NCBI RefSeq assembly: GCF_004208525.1
Contig: NZ_SGIT01000001.1
Coordinates: 1,364,001 to 1,428,000, forward strand
Direction of reading: 5' to 3'
DNA length: 64,000 bases
Origin: Sphingobacterium corticibacterium
Lineage (GTDB): Bacteria > Bacteroidota > Bacteroidia > Sphingobacteriales > Sphingobacteriaceae
Shown: piece by piece, positions 43,629-53,850 of the stretch
Layout of the letters: each line of letters begins with the position of its first letter
How positions within the stretch are numbered: position 1 is the first letter of the stretch
The notes under the pieces: model-generated
What the model saw: the letters and a program-made list of their open reading frames with translations, nothing else
What the model was told of the DNA's origin: nothing
The model's database searches: none
Translations under genes and position numbers: made by a program

Positions 43629-46600
43629 TCACTTCCTATTCATCCAATAAAAAACCACTGGCAGCACCGTAAAGCTCAAGAGCAGACAGATCAGCAAACC
43701 TCCTACAATCATAATAGCGAGTGGTTTTTGGATTTCTGATCCCATACCCGTCGACATGGCAGCCGGTAACAATCCCATCGAACCCATTAATGCAATCATA
43801 ACCACCGGGCGTATCCGACTTTTGACGCCGGCATAAATAGCTGGTAAAAGCTCCATCCGCTGACGGAGGTTATCCCGTATGACGCCCAATAACACAATAC
43901 CATCAATCGTAGCCACACCAAATAAAATAATAAAACCAATACCTGCTGAAATACCAAAGATAGTACCTGTGACCCATAACGAAACAAATCCACCAATAAA
44001 TGCAAACGCCAACGTTAACGAAGACACCAAGGTGTCTTTGAGATTCCCAAAATTGAAATAGAGCAACAATAATATTAACGCGAGGCTCACCGGAACAACC
44101 AGCGATAGCTGCTTAGCTGCCCGCTCTTTACTTTCAAACTCACCTGCCCATTCCATATAATTTTCTTTAGGTAAAGATACTTCCTGTTCCACCACTTCTT
44201 TTGCTTCTGCAATCGTACTGCCCAAATCACGTCCGTCGATACTAAACCCAATACCGATATAACGGCTATTCCCTTCTCGGTAGATAAAAGCAGCTCCCGT
44301 CTCATAGCTAATCGTAGCGATCTCTTGCAGTGGGATGCCGCGACCACTACTGCTCGGAATTAAAATATTGCTGATCTTTTCGGGGGTATCGCGATAGTGC
44401 TCATCGAAACGTAGCACAATATCAAACTGCCTATCTCCTTCATAAAATTTCGTGGCAGCCTGTCCACCAATTGTCATGGCGACGACCGCTTGTACATCTG
44501 CCGTAAACAATCCATATTTTGCCATTTCTGAATCATGGAGCTGAATACGTAATTCCGGTAACCCGATATTTTTATAGACATTAATATCCGTAATACCTCG
44601 TACCTTTCCAATAGCAGACGCAACTTGGTCAGCATAATTTTCCAGATCGTACAAATCATCACCAAATATTTTGATAACCAACGAACTTTTCACGCCCGCT
44701 ACAAATTCTTCCACATTGTCTTGTATCGGTTGACTAAAACCGAAGTTAATGCCGGGATAATGTGCAAGCTTTTCCCGCAATTCTCGTATGATATCATCCT
44801 TCTTCACATTCCTTTCCCATTGCTTCTCGTCTTTCAATTGCACATTAAACTCAATATTAAAGAAACCCGTTGGATCCGTTCCATCGTTTGGCCGTCCGGT
44901 TTGGGTCAATATAAAATCAATCTCCTCACACTCCTTTTCCATAATTTCTTTCATTTCTTTCGTTAGTCGAGTAGATTCACGAAGGTTAACGCTATTTGGT
45001 AACGTCGCACGTATATAGATCGCACCTTCATTTAGCTTCGGTAAAAATTCCGATCCGTAATGCAAAAATTTGAATAAACAAAGGATCAGAATCCCCAGAA
45101 AAACAGCAATAGTGGTCTTTTTATATCGAAAACTCATTTTAAACAATCCGAAAATGGTTCGCTGAAAAAATCGGGTCACTACATTTTCACGCTCTTCTAT
45201 ATGTTTCGTGAACAACAGTTTACACATCGCAGGGACATAGGTCAAACTCAAAATCAACGATCCTAATAAAGCATATGCCAACGTAAACGCTAGCGGTGTA
45301 AACATTTTCCCCTCTACTTTTTGAAAAGAAAAAATCGGAAGTAATGCAACAATCAGAATAACGAGAGCAAAAAAGATATAGGATGCGACACTTCCAGCAC
45401 TTTTCTTAATCACGCCCAGTTTACTCATTTTAGCAAAACGCTCCGGCCCCACGCGATGCGATAAACCCGCCAAGGCGACGAATACGGTTTCTACAATCAC
45501 TAATGTCCCCTCTAACAGCAAACCAAAATCCAAAGACCCCATCGAAATCAAGTTTGCTGGTAAACCTTGAATTTTCAACATAATGATTGCAAAAAGGAAA
45601 GACAAAGGGATAACGGAAGCTACAATAAAGGTTGATTTCCAGTTGTACAGAAAAATAAAAACAATTAAAGAAACCAGTAAAATACCTTCTATCAGATTGT
45701 GGGAGACTGTACGGACGGTGTTGTCGACCAAAAGCGTACGATCGATTACCGGTTCAATACGCACACCTTCCGGTAAGGTACGCTGATTCAGTTCTTCGAT
45801 TTTGGTTTTCAGATGGGTAATAACCTCCGAAGGATTCTCGCCACGCAACATCACGACAATGCCCTGTACCAGATCATCCTCGTCTCCAAGCCCTACCTGT
45901 CCTAAACGTGGCTTGTGAGAAATAGCCACATCGGCTACATGTTTTATCAAAATCGGTGTCGCGCCGTTCAGCTTAATGGTGATATTACCAATATCTTCCA
46001 GCTTATCCAGTAACCCCACGCCACGCACTACATAAGCCTGATCGCCTTGTTCAATAACATCCCCTCCTACGTTGATATTCGATTTTGATACCGCTTCATA
46101 CACATCTAAAGGCGATAAATCATAATTTTTCAGTTCCGCAGGATGAATCTTGATCTCATAAATTTTCTCTTCCCCTCCGAAACTGACAATATCCGCAACC
46201 CCGGGGACACTGAGCAATTCCCGTTCGATGACCCAGTCCTGTAAAGCGGTGATTTCTTTAATAGGCAAATCTCCTTTTATCACATAGCGAAAGATTTCAC
46301 CTGTTGCCCCAGAGGGTGGCTCTATTTCCGCGTTTGCTCCGTCCGGTAAATCCACACCCGACAATTTACTGGACACATATTGCTGCGCATAGAAATCCTC
46401 TACCCCATCTTCAAATTGCACGGTGACAACGGATAACCCAAAAAGTGAAATAGATCGGATATTGGACTTATGCGGAATACTATTCAATTCCTTGGTAATG
46501 GGCAGTGTGATTAACTTTTCCATTTCCTCCGCACTACGTCCAGCCCATTGTGTGATGACACGCGCCCGCGTATTTGTTACATCGGGAAATGCCTCCACCG

Positions 46601-46712
46601 CTGTGTGACGCAGGGCATAAATACCCCCAAATAGCAAGATCATTACAGCAAATAGGACCAATGTTGTATGCTGCAACGAGAACGTAACGATGCTTTGTAC
46701 TAACTTCTTCAT
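43629..46712 (-). CDS. CzcA/CusA-family heavy-metal RND efflux pump
   Basis: 1027 residues, an inner-membrane proton-driven RND pump with 12 helices and two large periplasmic loops. The start VTFSLQHTTLVLF...GGIYALRHTAVEAFPDVTN is typical of HME-RND proteins. The helix-4 proton-relay motif reads DFGLLLEGTLVIVE: D395, E401 and E408 match the spacing of the CzcA residues D402, D408 and E415, but with Asp-to-Glu at the middle site and Thr instead of Asn after the last Glu. The metal is unknown (Zn/Co/Cd/Ni or Cu/Ag). Third gene of its efflux operon. Confidence 0.94.
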   Translation of the reverse strand: MKKLVQSIVTFSLQHTTLVLFAVMILLFGGIYALRHTAVEAFPDVTNTRARVITQWAGRSAEEMEKLITLPITKELNSIPHKSNIRSISLFGLSVVTVQFEDGVEDFYAQQYVSSKLSGVDLPDGANAEIEPPSGATGEIFRYVIKGDLPIKEITALQDWVIERELLSVPGVADIVSFGGEEKIYEIKIHPAELKNYDLSPLDVYEAVSKSNINVGGDVIEQGDQAYVVRGVGLLDKLEDIGNITIKLNGATPILIKHVADVAISHKPRLGQVGLGDEDDLVQGIVVMLRGENPSEVITHLKTKIEELNQRTLPEGVRIEPVIDRTLLVDNTVRTVSHNLIEGILLVSLIVFIFLYNWKSTFIVASVIPLSFLFAIIMLKIQGLPANLISMGSLDFGLLLEGTLVIVETVFVALAGLSHRVGPERFAKMSKLGVIKKSAGSVASYIFFALVILIVALLPIFSFQKVEGKMFTPLAFTLAYALLGSLILSLTYVPAMCKLLFTKHIEERENVVTRFFQRTIFGLFKMSFRYKKTTIAVFLGILILCLFKFLHYGSEFLPKLNEGAIYIRATLPNSVNLRESTRLTKEMKEIMEKECEEIDFILTQTGRPNDGTDPTGFFNIEFNVQLKDEKQWERNVKKDDIIRELREKLAHYPGINFGFSQPIQDNVEEFVAGVKSSLVIKIFGDDLYDLENYADQVASAIGKVRGITDINVYKNIGLPELRIQLHDSEMAKYGLFTADVQAVVAMTIGGQAATKFYEGDRQFDIVLRFDEHYRDTPEKISNILIPSSSGRGIPLQEIATISYETGAAFIYREGNSRYIGIGFSIDGRDLGSTIAEAKEVVEQEVSLPKENYMEWAGEFESKERAAKQLSLVVPVSLALILLLLYFNFGNLKDTLVSSLTLAFAFIGGFVSLWVTGTIFGISAGIGFIILFGVATIDGIVLLGVIRDNLRQRMELLPAIYAGVKSRIRPVVMIALMGSMGLLPAAMSTGMGSEIQKPLAIMIVGGLLICLLLSFTVLPVVFYWMNRK

Positions 46713-46715
46713 GCT

Positions 46716-47813
46716 TTATTTATTCAACTGCTCAAAAATCAATAAGGCATTTGAGGCAATGACCTGCTCGTTTGGCTTTAGCTTTTCCTTTATAAATGTA
46801 TATTCTTCGTTACGTCCAACGGTCGATATGGGTCTAATTTCCATGTCACAGCTATCCCGATATATCACAACATACTCTTTGTTATTGCTGAACACTTTCG
46901 CTGTGTTTGGAATCGCAAATGCTTTTCCTGCCTTATTTTGTAAATCAATGATAATATCTGCACTCAATCCCGGCATCAAATCCAAATGGGGATTGGCCAA
47001 CACCACCCGAGCTTTGAGCACATGTTCGTTATCATCAAAGGCATTGTATATTTTATCTATTTTTCCAGCATAAAACTTATCCGGATAGGCTATCGTTCGG
47101 ACTCTCACAGGATTACCCAATGCAACATGACGTAAATTACTGGCGTAGATATTCACCATCACCCATACCTCTTTCAAATTGGAAATCGAAAACAGTGGTG
47201 CACTGTCCTCGGTCACATTTTGACCTGGACTGATCGACTTTTGGATGATGTAACCATCTTTTGGGGCAAGAATATGAAAAGCATCTTTTCCGGCCGCTCT
47301 ATATAGTGACAGACTTTCCGTTACCCGGTCGAATTCTATCCGAGCACTCTCCAATTCGTGTTCAGCGGCAAGGACATCAGGCGCCGCCAACAGTCCGTCC
47401 GCAGCAAGTTCCTTTTTACTTTTAACTTGCTTTTCCAACAGACTAATTTGATTTTGTTGGTAGCGCTGTTGCTGATAAAGTTCCTGAATCTGTGTGGATT
47501 TTATCGTTGCTAATATTTGTCCCTTATGCACTTGGTCACCCAACTCAAAGTCTACCTGTTCTACCACACCGGACAGCAGGCTACGAAACGCCACCAGATC
47601 ATTTTCATTGTATTCTATCTTTCCCGACAAAGTCAACTGTTCTGTAACCGCACGTTCTTTTACAGCAATAATCTCCGTCGATTCGCGTAATCCTTCATGC
47701 AGACAAAACGCTGCTGGTTTTGTCGTTTCTGATTGTTTTTCTTCTGCTTTCGGGGAGCAGGAGACAAATGCACAACATATCCCAATGATATGTCCGTAAA
47801 TTATTTTCCGCAT
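46716..47813 (-). CDS. RND efflux periplasmic adaptor lipoprotein
   Basis: 365 residues with a lipoprotein signal ending at a Cys near 19 (CAFVSCSPK). Membrane-fusion order: beta-barrel/lipoyl half (VVEQVDFELGDQVHKGQILATI), an alpha-helical hairpin (residues about 110-165), the second lipoyl half (ILAPKDGYIIQKSISPGQNV), and beta-barrel and membrane-proximal parts. It links the pump to the outer-membrane channel. No His-rich N-terminal metal-binding extension is visible. Three bases separate it from the pump gene. Confidence 0.93.
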   Translation of the reverse strand: MRKIIYGHIIGICCAFVSCSPKAEEKQSETTKPAAFCLHEGLRESTEIIAVKERAVTEQLTLSGKIEYNENDLVAFRSLLSGVVEQVDFELGDQVHKGQILATIKSTQIQELYQQQRYQQNQISLLEKQVKSKKELAADGLLAAPDVLAAEHELESARIEFDRVTESLSLYRAAGKDAFHILAPKDGYIIQKSISPGQNVTEDSAPLFSISNLKEVWVMVNIYASNLRHVALGNPVRVRTIAYPDKFYAGKIDKIYNAFDDNEHVLKARVVLANPHLDLMPGLSADIIIDLQNKAGKAFAIPNTAKVFSNNKEYVVIYRDSCDMEIRPISTVGRNEEYTFIKEKLKPNEQVIASNALLIFEQLNK

Positions 47814-47819
47814 AACTTC

Positions 47820-49070
47820 TTAAAAATCTTTACCGATTAGATATTGGAGCTCCTCAAACGTGTTATTGTAATTTTGCCACAACTCCAAAAATGACTGTCT
47901 TGCCTCTCGATGAGACTGTACATAGTCTATAAATTCCAGCAACGTGACCCGACGATTTTCGAGGTGTTGCCGATAGCTTTCTACCATGGTATCTTGTTCG
48001 CCTTCCATTTCACTTGACCATTGATTTAACACGTTCTCGTATTTTAAAAGTTGGTTTTTATAGCGCAGTACGGTTTGTTCCAACTCCCATTGCAGCGCCG
48101 TATACGTAAGCTGCTCTTGGTCTATCTGCTGTTTGGCTTTCTGTATATTTCCTTTGTTCCTATTAAAAACGGGCAAATCCATCTGTATCCCCAAACCAAT
48201 GAAATCCTGCATAATATTTCCACCACGATCATATCCCAATTGCAGTGTTACATCCGGTGTTGTTTGGGCCTTCTCCAGTTCCAATTGCTGTTTCGCCATT
48301 TCGATTGCCGTCGACTGTTTCTTCATCCCAATATTTTGATTGACTATCAAACTGGTCATATCTTTGGGCACCAGCAACGTGCGGCTTACAAATGATTCCT
48401 CTACCAATAGCTTCTCTATTTCCAAGTCATTTATTCCCGTAATGACCCGCAAAGTGGATAGACTTGATTCGACATCTGCCGCTAGCTCCGCCAAATCTTT
48501 TTGTATGCGCAACAATTCATTATGTATCCGATTATAGTCTGCTTTGGACACATTTTCCTGCTGGGTCTGTCGTTGGTATTGTTTTTCCAGTTGCGCAAAC
48601 AGCTTCACTATTCCGATGAGTTGGGTTTGGCTATATTTTAGGGATGCCAAATGATGGAAATGCTGGCGAAGCTCCTTTTTTAGTTCACGGACGAGTTCTT
48701 CAAAATCATAGACCGCTAAACGATGTTCCAACCGTTTGATTGCGACCCGTTTCTTTCGTTTTCCCGCCGTTTCAATCAACTGCTCCAACTCTACGGAAAC
48801 CTGCTGGGTTTTGCCGTACCGTCCAAAAAGAGGCGATAACGTTTCGCTACCCGCATTTGCCCAAAGATTTACTTCGCTGACTGCTAAACTCGGGTTTTCC
48901 CATACTTTTTCCTGTACAACCTCCGCTTCTGCTTTGCTGACTTCAAACTTGGCTGCCAATAACAGGTAATTTTCCTTCAGAAAACTCGCTTCCAGCTGTG
49001 AAAGACTATAAAATTGTGCGTGGCTAAACGATACCACGAAAAAGAATAGAATAACTGTATAAAATTTCAC
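47820..49070 (-). CDS. TolC/CzcC-family outer-membrane channel protein
   Basis: 416 residues with a signal peptide (VILFFFVVSFSHAQ) and two repeats of long helical hairpins (AKFEVSKAEAEVVQEKVWENPSLAVSE; TTPDVTLQLGYDRGGN) typical of outer-membrane efflux proteins. It forms the exit duct of the tripartite metal pump. It is the first gene of the czcCBA-like operon, 69 bases after the histidine kinase gene and six bases before the adaptor gene. Confidence 0.93.
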   Translation of the reverse strand: MKFYTVILFFFVVSFSHAQFYSLSQLEASFLKENYLLLAAKFEVSKAEAEVVQEKVWENPSLAVSEVNLWANAGSETLSPLFGRYGKTQQVSVELEQLIETAGKRKKRVAIKRLEHRLAVYDFEELVRELKKELRQHFHHLASLKYSQTQLIGIVKLFAQLEKQYQRQTQQENVSKADYNRIHNELLRIQKDLAELAADVESSLSTLRVITGINDLEIEKLLVEESFVSRTLLVPKDMTSLIVNQNIGMKKQSTAIEMAKQQLELEKAQTTPDVTLQLGYDRGGNIMQDFIGLGIQMDLPVFNRNKGNIQKAKQQIDQEQLTYTALQWELEQTVLRYKNQLLKYENVLNQWSSEMEGEQDTMVESYRQHLENRRVTLLEFIDYVQSHREARQSFLELWQNYNNTFEELQYLIGKDF

Positions 49071-49139
49071 CTCAAATCTATTTCCGACAAAGTTATGCGG
49101 GCAGTATTAAGGTAAACTTTAAGATAGATTAGAGTTTGA

Positions 49140-50474
49140 TTAGAAATACAATTGGACGGTTGTACCTTTCTCTTTTGATATAATATGCATTTCTATGTGA
49201 TGCAACGAAAAAATAATATTCGCCATCGACAAGCCTATGCCTTTTCCTTGATATTTTCGTGCATTGTTAGCACGATAAAAATTCTGTCGGATATACTGCA
49301 TATCATTTTCAGGTATACCGATTCCCTGATCGATAATCGCTATCACCAGTTTCCCCGCTTGGTCTTGAAAAAGAACGCGGACCATTTGGTTATCCGAATA
49401 TTTAATAGCATTCTCCAATATATTTCCAAAAGCAAGTTCCAACAATTTATCGTTTGCTTCCACGGTTAGCAAGCTACTATTTTTCACTTGGATATCCACG
49501 TCGATACGCGCGTCATGATAAAGTACCATATTCTCAATCACCTGCCACATCACCTCGTCCACACGGATGGGTTTTAATTCAAAGTTCGTCTTTGCTCCAG
49601 AAAGTAACATCATTTGCTCAAGCGTGTCCTGTAAATCTAACGTATACTGTTCAAGCTGTGCGATAGCGCTCTTATATTCTTCGGCAGAACGCGGCTTGCT
49701 CTCAGTTACTTCCAGTGTACCCAATAATGCTGTTATGGGTGTGCGTAATTCGTGTGATACATAATCAATAAAGTTCTTCTGTACATGGAATGTCTCCGCA
49801 ATACGTTTTACGAAATGATTATACGTATTCACTAGATCTTCAATTTCGGCATAGGTCTTCGTTAGCGACAATGGTTTATTAAAATTTTTACTATCCCGTT
49901 CCCGAATTTGATCTATAATTTTCATAATGGGCTGATAAGCAATATGACTTAAATACCTGGAAAATAGAAAAATAAATGCTATACCAGATAAGAAAACGGC
50001 GATAAGGATATGAAAGAGGGAGAGCATCTGCGCGTTGAATGCGTCTTTCGGTTCGCGGGTGACGACAACAAAGTCACCTTGGTTATCCCGGTAAAAGATT
50101 CCGTTGTAAAAAAAAGATTCGCTTTTAAAAAAACCATTTTCAGCACGGCGTACCTCCGCTAAAAAATCGGGAGAAATCTGTTCAGTCGTAGACATATCCC
50201 CGTTAAATACACGACCCGTACTATCAAATATCGCGATATTCCGTCTGGAGATCGTTCGGTGCAATTGGCTTTTTACGTTAGCATGTTCCAGAAACGAGAG
50301 CTCATCTTGTTCCAAATAATAAATTGCTGCCAATAGCGATTTGCTTTCCAGTGATTGACGTTCTTTCCGTTCCATCTGTGCATAGTAGGAAAAGTAGATC
50401 ACGACCGAAAAAAACAGCATGATAACACCAAATATTACAACAGCATATAGGGATAACCTGTGTCTTAGCTTCAT
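49140..50474 (-). CDS. Sensor histidine kinase of the efflux two-component system
   Basis: 444 residues: membrane helices at about 11-30 and 151-172 flanking a periplasmic sensor domain, a HAMP-like linker, the phospho-acceptor box FIDYVSHELRTP (H241) and an ATPase domain with N (FGNILENAIKYSD), G1 (DQGIGIPE) and G2 (GKGIGLSMA) boxes. It is encoded four bases after the response regulator and directly before the efflux genes, so it probably senses the exported metal; the ligand is not evident. Confidence 0.94.
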   Translation of the reverse strand: MKLRHRLSLYAVVIFGVIMLFFSVVIYFSYYAQMERKERQSLESKSLLAAIYYLEQDELSFLEHANVKSQLHRTISRRNIAIFDSTGRVFNGDMSTTEQISPDFLAEVRRAENGFFKSESFFYNGIFYRDNQGDFVVVTREPKDAFNAQMLSLFHILIAVFLSGIAFIFLFSRYLSHIAYQPIMKIIDQIRERDSKNFNKPLSLTKTYAEIEDLVNTYNHFVKRIAETFHVQKNFIDYVSHELRTPITALLGTLEVTESKPRSAEEYKSAIAQLEQYTLDLQDTLEQMMLLSGAKTNFELKPIRVDEVMWQVIENMVLYHDARIDVDIQVKNSSLLTVEANDKLLELAFGNILENAIKYSDNQMVRVLFQDQAGKLVIAIIDQGIGIPENDMQYIRQNFYRANNARKYQGKGIGLSMANIIFSLHHIEMHIISKEKGTTVQLYF

Positions 50475-50478
50475 ACCG

Positions 50479-51156
50479 CTACCCTTTAAACATATAACCT
50501 ACACCTTTCACCGTGAAGATGTATTTCTCATCCTGTTTTTCGATTTTGCTTCGTAGATAGGAAATATACACATCGACTACATTTGTATGGTTATCAAACG
50601 TAATTCCCCACACCGCATTTAATATCTGTACCCTGGTGACGGTTTTGCCTATATTCTCCACCAGATAGATCAGCAATTTATATTCTCGAGGAGACAGCTC
50701 TATAGGCTCCCCTGCCCATGTCACTTTATATTGCTCCCGATTGATGTGTAATTGACCAAATTGTAGCTCGGATTTGGGTGTCTCCAATTGCTCATATTGC
50801 CGTCTACGTGTAAGCGCCCGGATACGGGAGATCAGTTCATCAAAATGAAAAGGTTTCGTTAGATAATCATCAGCACCATAATCCAATGCCGATATTTTGT
50901 CCTGCACGCTGTTCAATGCACTTAACATCAAGATAGGCGTATAAACTTTTTTGTAACGCAAGGCCTGCAAAAGCTGTACGCCATCCATATCCGCCAACAT
51001 AATATCCAAAATGATCAGATCCCACTCGATATTGATGTATTGCTTCAGTACATCTTCTGCATTTTTACATAACGTAACCAGATAACCACATTCCTCCAAT
51101 CCCTTTACCAAAAAATTACTGATTCGATTATCGTCTTCTACTACAAGAATTTGCAT
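50479..51156 (-). CDS. OmpR-family response regulator
   Basis: 225 residues from the ATG complementary to 51154-51156 (MQILVVEDDN); an in-frame start 18 bases earlier is weaker. The receiver domain has the acidic pair EDD, phospho-acceptor D51 (ILDIML) and K in YLTKPF. The C-terminal winged helix (SPREYKLLIYLVENIGKTVTR...DVYISYLRSKI) binds DNA. It forms a pair with the histidine kinase and probably induces the efflux operon in metal stress. Confidence 0.95.
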   Translation of the reverse strand: MQILVVEDDNRISNFLVKGLEECGYLVTLCKNAEDVLKQYINIEWDLIILDIMLADMDGVQLLQALRYKKVYTPILMLSALNSVQDKISALDYGADDYLTKPFHFDELISRIRALTRRRQYEQLETPKSELQFGQLHINREQYKVTWAGEPIELSPREYKLLIYLVENIGKTVTRVQILNAVWGITFDNHTNVVDVYISYLRSKIEKQDEKYIFTVKGVGYMFKG

Positions 51157-51238
51157 AAACTGATATTTACCCAAAAATAAGGAATTTGCATAAAGAAGTC
51201 TTAAAAGGATGTCTTTTCTAATCTATCTTTAATATAAA

Positions 51239-51270
51239 TTAGGGGACGCACCCGCAGATACGTCCCCTAA
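51239..51270 (-). terminator. Hairpin terminator after the GH13 gene
   Basis: Perfect 10-bp stem TTAGGGGACG / CGTCCCCTAA with a 12-base loop, 24 bases past the GH13 stop. The downstream tail on the minus strand is TTTATATT, so efficiency is uncertain. It separates the starch-like locus from the two-component genes. Confidence 0.7.
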
Positions 51271-51293
51271 AAAATTTATTTCCGGCTTAAAAA

Positions 51294-52670
51294 TTATTTG
51301 TTCTTTAGGACAAGATAGGAATAAGGTGCTAAATCAACCGTACTATTCATCACATAATCCCTTTGATCAAAAGCATCTCGCCACGACTGCTGTAATAACG
51401 ATTGATCGACTTCATAACTGACCGATTGGTTTCTGACATTCACGAGCACCACAACCTCTTCTGTTCCGGACGTTTTCTTAAATGCCACAATATCCTGATG
51501 ATTGTTATAATGTTGTATGTCTCCGTTTTTAATGGCCTCATTATCTTTTCTCACCCTTATTACCTTCTTGTATTCTGCGGCTATTTCAGGGTTTATCGAC
51601 CAGTCTATCGGGGTTTTGTCGAAAAAAGAAAGCATTATCGGACAACCTACTTCTTGTCCGTTATAGATCATCGGCACACCACCCATGTAACTGGTCAATA
51701 AAAATGCCGCCATGGAACCTTGCTTTCCGTTAAAAATATGGATAGGCGTATTATCCCAGGCGTTGTCATCGTGGTTTGAGGTAAAGCGCAATACATGATT
51801 ACCCGGTGACATGCCATTGTAATCCTTTGTATGTGCTTCAGCCAATTTAGACGCTGGTTGGTTATCGTTATAGATGTCTTTTAAGGTATGGTAAAAGTTC
51901 CATCCGAAGTTCAACTGGAAACCAGAATCGAACAGATCATTTCTTACCCCTTCGGCAAACATAATGATTTTTCGGTTCGGGATATTGTTTAAAGAATCAA
52001 TAGCCTCCGTCCAGAAATCAGCAGGTACACCATCGGTATGATCACAGCGGTAGCCATCTACATTTGCCGCCAAAATCCAGTATTTCATCGCCGCAATCAT
52101 TTCTTTTCGCATGTTCTGGTTGTCATAATTGAGTTTGGCAACATCGTCCCAACCATCCGGACTCACAATCTCTCCGTTAGCATTTTGCTGATACCAAGAT
52201 TTTGTCTGTATCCAGGGATGATCCCAGGCGGTATGGTTCGCCACCCAATCCAGCATCACGCTCATCTCCCGTTTATGTGCCTCTTTCACCAAGATCCTTA
52301 AATCCTCCAGATTGCCAAATTCGGTATTTACAGCTTTATAGTCTTTGATACAATAAGGAGATCCTACGCTATTTAAGCTTCCGATGGGGTAGATTGGCAT
52401 GAGCCAAATAACATTTACCCCCAGATCCTTAATCTCATCCAACCTATTCTGCACACCTTTTAAATTTCCTTCTTGGCTAAAGGCCCGCAGGTTTACCTCA
52501 TACATAATGATATCCGACGTATTGGGTACTTTATCAAACGGGACATCGTATTGATCTGGGTCGGTGCTGACTTCCGGCTGAATAACCTGTTTTAATTTCG
52601 GGTTGTACTTTTTGCAACCGTATATCGGCAACGCTACAATGAGTAGAAATAATAAAGCTGGTATTTTCAT
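51294..52670 (-). CDS. GH13 alpha-amylase-family lipoprotein (SusG-like)
   Basis: 458 residues from the ATG complementary to 52668-52670 (MKIPALLFLLIVALPIYGC), giving a lipobox IYGC and outer-membrane anchoring. GH13 regions: DWVANH (region I), GYRCDHTDG with the Asp nucleophile (II), MFAEG with the acid/base Glu (III) and FTSNHDDN (IV). It hydrolyses alpha-1,4-glucans. It is shorter than Bacteroides SusG (about 690) and shows no inserted CBM58. Last gene of the susCDE-like operon, about 80 bases after susE. Confidence 0.93.
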   Translation of the reverse strand: MKIPALLFLLIVALPIYGCKKYNPKLKQVIQPEVSTDPDQYDVPFDKVPNTSDIIMYEVNLRAFSQEGNLKGVQNRLDEIKDLGVNVIWLMPIYPIGSLNSVGSPYCIKDYKAVNTEFGNLEDLRILVKEAHKREMSVMLDWVANHTAWDHPWIQTKSWYQQNANGEIVSPDGWDDVAKLNYDNQNMRKEMIAAMKYWILAANVDGYRCDHTDGVPADFWTEAIDSLNNIPNRKIIMFAEGVRNDLFDSGFQLNFGWNFYHTLKDIYNDNQPASKLAEAHTKDYNGMSPGNHVLRFTSNHDDNAWDNTPIHIFNGKQGSMAAFLLTSYMGGVPMIYNGQEVGCPIMLSFFDKTPIDWSINPEIAAEYKKVIRVRKDNEAIKNGDIQHYNNHQDIVAFKKTSGTEEVVVLVNVRNQSVSYEVDQSLLQQSWRDAFDQRDYVMNSTVDLAPYSYLVLKNK

Positions 52671-52752
52671 AAAAAATGATCTCGTATTTAACATTTGTAA
52701 TCGGGATAATCTATATAAACGTAACATGGTTTAAAATTTTATGTTCTATGTA

Positions 52753-53838
52753 TTAATTCGTTCTCAATCGGTAATTAAAATTACCCGGCTCGCTCAAATC
52801 CAAGGTGATAGTATAATTTCCAGTACTTGGAACGGTGATATTCTGAACCGCTTCGTCATACGGAAATGCCGGATGGTTTGCATTCGCCAGTTTTCCGTCT
52901 TTTATTCCGAAATCCAGACTCCAGGCATTGTTCGCTCTGAATTTAAACGAACCTTCCGCTTTCATATCCGCGGTCACGGTCCATAGGTTCGTTATCGGAT
53001 CGTACACTAAAGGCGTATCGCTGTCCCAACCTCCCGGAGTGGCATCGCCTAGTATTCCCCACTCCACTTTAGTAAATACGTAGGTCATCGTATTCAGATT
53101 CACGGTAATGTTGTATACACCATTCTCCTGAACTTTAAAGTTGGAACAGGCGCAATTGGCGACAATAACCGTATTGTTTCCACCATCTCCATACGACTGC
53201 GAATCCCATTCTTTTTCCGTATACAATTTGAATTCGTTGGTTGTCCCGGTGATGTGGATATAGCCTTCGTATATACCATCCGTTCTAAACGACGATATTT
53301 TCACTGCATTGCCGATATCCCATCCTTGAAAGTCGCCGGCAATCCAAAGAGAAGGAAAATCGGCAATCACCTTATAAGGCACAAGAGACCAGGTAATGGC
53401 ACTGGAATATACTTCCCGGTCCATGTAGGCTTTGACCCGAACGACAACAGTGTTTTGCGCATTGGGTGTCAGCTCTAACCCCGTTGCAATCTCATTTAGC
53501 TCTTTTCCGGTAAAAGTTCTGGTCAAAACATCGTCTCCAACCTGCACATTATATACGTTTTCCCAGAGCAGGCCACTTAATGTGTCGGCAGGTGTGGCAA
53601 ACTGTAGGGTATAGGTCACGGGGGCAGATATTGGATATTTTACCTCACCCCAGTCAAAAGTGACCAGCTGGCTCTCCTCGTTGTCTTCGTTCAGAACAAT
53701 ATCCGTCGCTGAGGCAGTAAAGGAAGCTTTCGGAAAAATCACTTCTTCCATAACCGTTAAAACAGGTTCTTTTTTACAGGCAGACAGGAGGACGATCCAT
53801 GCCACAAAACCTATAATTCTATTGATATGCTTGTTCAT
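52753..53838 (-). CDS. SusE-like starch-binding outer-membrane lipoprotein
   Basis: 361 residues with a lipoprotein signal (IVLLSACKKEP). N-terminal Ig-like SusE domain (FPKASFTASATDIVLNEDNEES...), then two predicted carbohydrate-binding modules: SLWIAGDFQGWDIG (about residue 167) and WGILGDATPGGWDSD (about 260). The Trp-rich W...G.F/W motifs are those of SusE/SusF starch-binding domains. It would hold glucan at the cell surface beside SusCD. It lies 12 bases after susD. Confidence 0.88.
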   Translation of the reverse strand: MNKHINRIIGFVAWIVLLSACKKEPVLTVMEEVIFPKASFTASATDIVLNEDNEESQLVTFDWGEVKYPISAPVTYTLQFATPADTLSGLLWENVYNVQVGDDVLTRTFTGKELNEIATGLELTPNAQNTVVVRVKAYMDREVYSSAITWSLVPYKVIADFPSLWIAGDFQGWDIGNAVKISSFRTDGIYEGYIHITGTTNEFKLYTEKEWDSQSYGDGGNNTVIVANCACSNFKVQENGVYNITVNLNTMTYVFTKVEWGILGDATPGGWDSDTPLVYDPITNLWTVTADMKAEGSFKFRANNAWSLDFGIKDGKLANANHPAFPYDEAVQNITVPSTGNYTITLDLSEPGNFNYRLRTN

Positions 53839-53850
53839 CTGTATACTATT

